Source of the DNA: an uncultured Plesiomonas sp.
Lineage (GTDB): Bacteria; Pseudomonadota; Gammaproteobacteria; Enterobacterales; CAMTGL01
Reading direction: 5' to 3'
Length of the DNA stretch: 6,379 nucleotides
Assembly (NCBI GenBank): GCA_947071955.1
Contig: CAMTGL010000126.1
Coordinates: 1-6,379, forward strand
In this document: in pieces, positions 5,880 to 6,379 of the stretch
How positions within the stretch are numbered: the first letter of the stretch is position 1
Layout of the letters: every line of letters begins with the position of its first letter
Notes under the pieces: generated by a model
What the model saw: the letters and a program-made list of their open reading frames with translations, nothing else
Told to the model about the DNA's origin: nothing
The model's database searches: none
Program-made: the position numbers and the translations under genes

Positions 5880-6379
5880 ATGAGCGAAGAGAGTACAGCG
5901 CAGTTTGCGGATATCCGCCCTTATCATGATAGCGAAGTGGCACCCGTGTTGGCCAATATTCTGCATAATGATGAGTTTATCAATGCAATTTGTCAGTTTC
6001 GTTTTCCTAAAATAACGCGTTGGTGCGGCTGGGTTTTAAAGCCCGCAGTGCGCTATTTTTTACAGCAGCGGGTTAGCAATATTCGCTCTGTACGGGCTTT
6101 TCAAGAGCAAGTTGAAAGCTACATGCAGCGGATGATCACCACAACAACAGACGGTGTGACTTACAGCGGATTGGAGCATCTAGAAGCTGATAAAGCCTAT
6201 CTGTTTATTTCAAATCATCGCGATATCGCTATGGATCCAGCGCTGGTTAACTGGGGGCTGTTCCATCATGGCCGTGATACGGTCAGAATTGCCATTGGTG
6301 ATAATTTGCTGCGTAAGCAGTATGCCTCAGACATCATGCGGCTGAATAAAAGTTTTATCGTTAAACGCTCGGCTAAAGG
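5880..6379 (+). CDS. PlsC/LPLAT-type acyltransferase, 3' end cut by window edge
   Basis: The 166 complete codons visible here encode the N-terminal part of a lysophosphatidic-acid-acyltransferase-like enzyme, a family that moves acyl chains onto lysophospholipids or glycerol-phosphate at the inner membrane. The recognisable block is FISNHRDIAMD (109-119), corresponding to the catalytic NHxxxxD motif, with IAIGDNLLRK downstream and FIVKR near the cut end, resembling later acyltransferase motifs. Between H113 and D119 there are five residues rather than the usual four. The N-terminal part (QFADIRPYHDSEVAPVL, 8-24) precedes the domain by about 85 residues and has no obvious membrane span. Start choice is uncertain: ATGs at 5871 and 5880 are in frame, and neither has a good Shine-Dalgarno. 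I prefer 5880 because the product then begins Met-Ser shortly before FADIRPY. The exact substrate is unknown. The gene is divergent from purE. Confidence 0.82.
   Translation, partial: MSEESTAQFADIRPYHDSEVAPVLANILHNDEFINAICQFRFPKITRWCGWVLKPAVRYFLQQRVSNIRSVRAFQEQVESYMQRMITTTTDGVTYSGLEHLEADKAYLFISNHRDIAMDPALVNWGLFHHGRDTVRIAIGDNLLRKQYASDIMRLNKSFIVKRSAK

Noticed and set aside
1..6379. CRISPR array, tRNA, rRNA, insertion sequence, toxin-antitoxin or phage-defence genes
   Set aside because: I looked on both strands and saw no spaced direct repeats, no tRNA-like cloverleaf, no transposase and no paired small toxin-antitoxin genes. The only small gene is arfA.

Overview
The window looks like chromosomal DNA of a gammaproteobacterium, most likely Enterobacterales or a close relative. 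PurE and PurK resemble the E. coli proteins in length and sequence, with the same purE-purK order and a textbook PurR operator. A small ArfA ribosome-rescue gene is also present. I cannot name the genus. Housekeeping genes on the right are visibly richer in G+C than the left half, which is AT-rich by eye.

Layout from left to right. Positions 15-59 hold a strong terminator for a plus-strand gene that lies off the left edge. Positions 235-2901 (minus) encode an 888-residue classical (type Va) autotransporter: signal peptide, repetitive beta-helix passenger, pertactin-type autochaperone, proline-rich linker and C-terminal beta-barrel. Its 274-base upstream region also serves the divergent gene at 3176-3349 (plus), a 57-codon arfA that is too short for a usual ORF cut-off. 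The last codons and stop of arfA form a long hairpin, the hallmark of arfA genes controlled through non-stop mRNA. A GNAT acetyltransferase (3424-3849, minus) faces arfA. Then comes the purEK operon on the minus strand (5639 down to 4081), with a four-base ATGA overlap, a PUR box upstream and a probable terminator downstream. Divergent from purE, an acyltransferase of the PlsC/LPLAT type starts near 5880 and runs off the right edge.

How the genes work together. PurE and PurK carry out consecutive reactions of de novo purine synthesis and are probably repressed by PurR. ArfA rescues ribosomes stalled on non-stop mRNA when trans-translation fails; its own hairpin should make its production depend on that failure. 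The autotransporter appears to be a single-gene surface protein, probably an adhesin-like accessory gene. The acetyltransferase and acyltransferase have no evident functional link to their neighbours.

The most notable signals are the hairpin with the arfA stop codon at its tip, and a three-codon minigene with a good Shine-Dalgarno just upstream of the autotransporter, whose own start lacks one.
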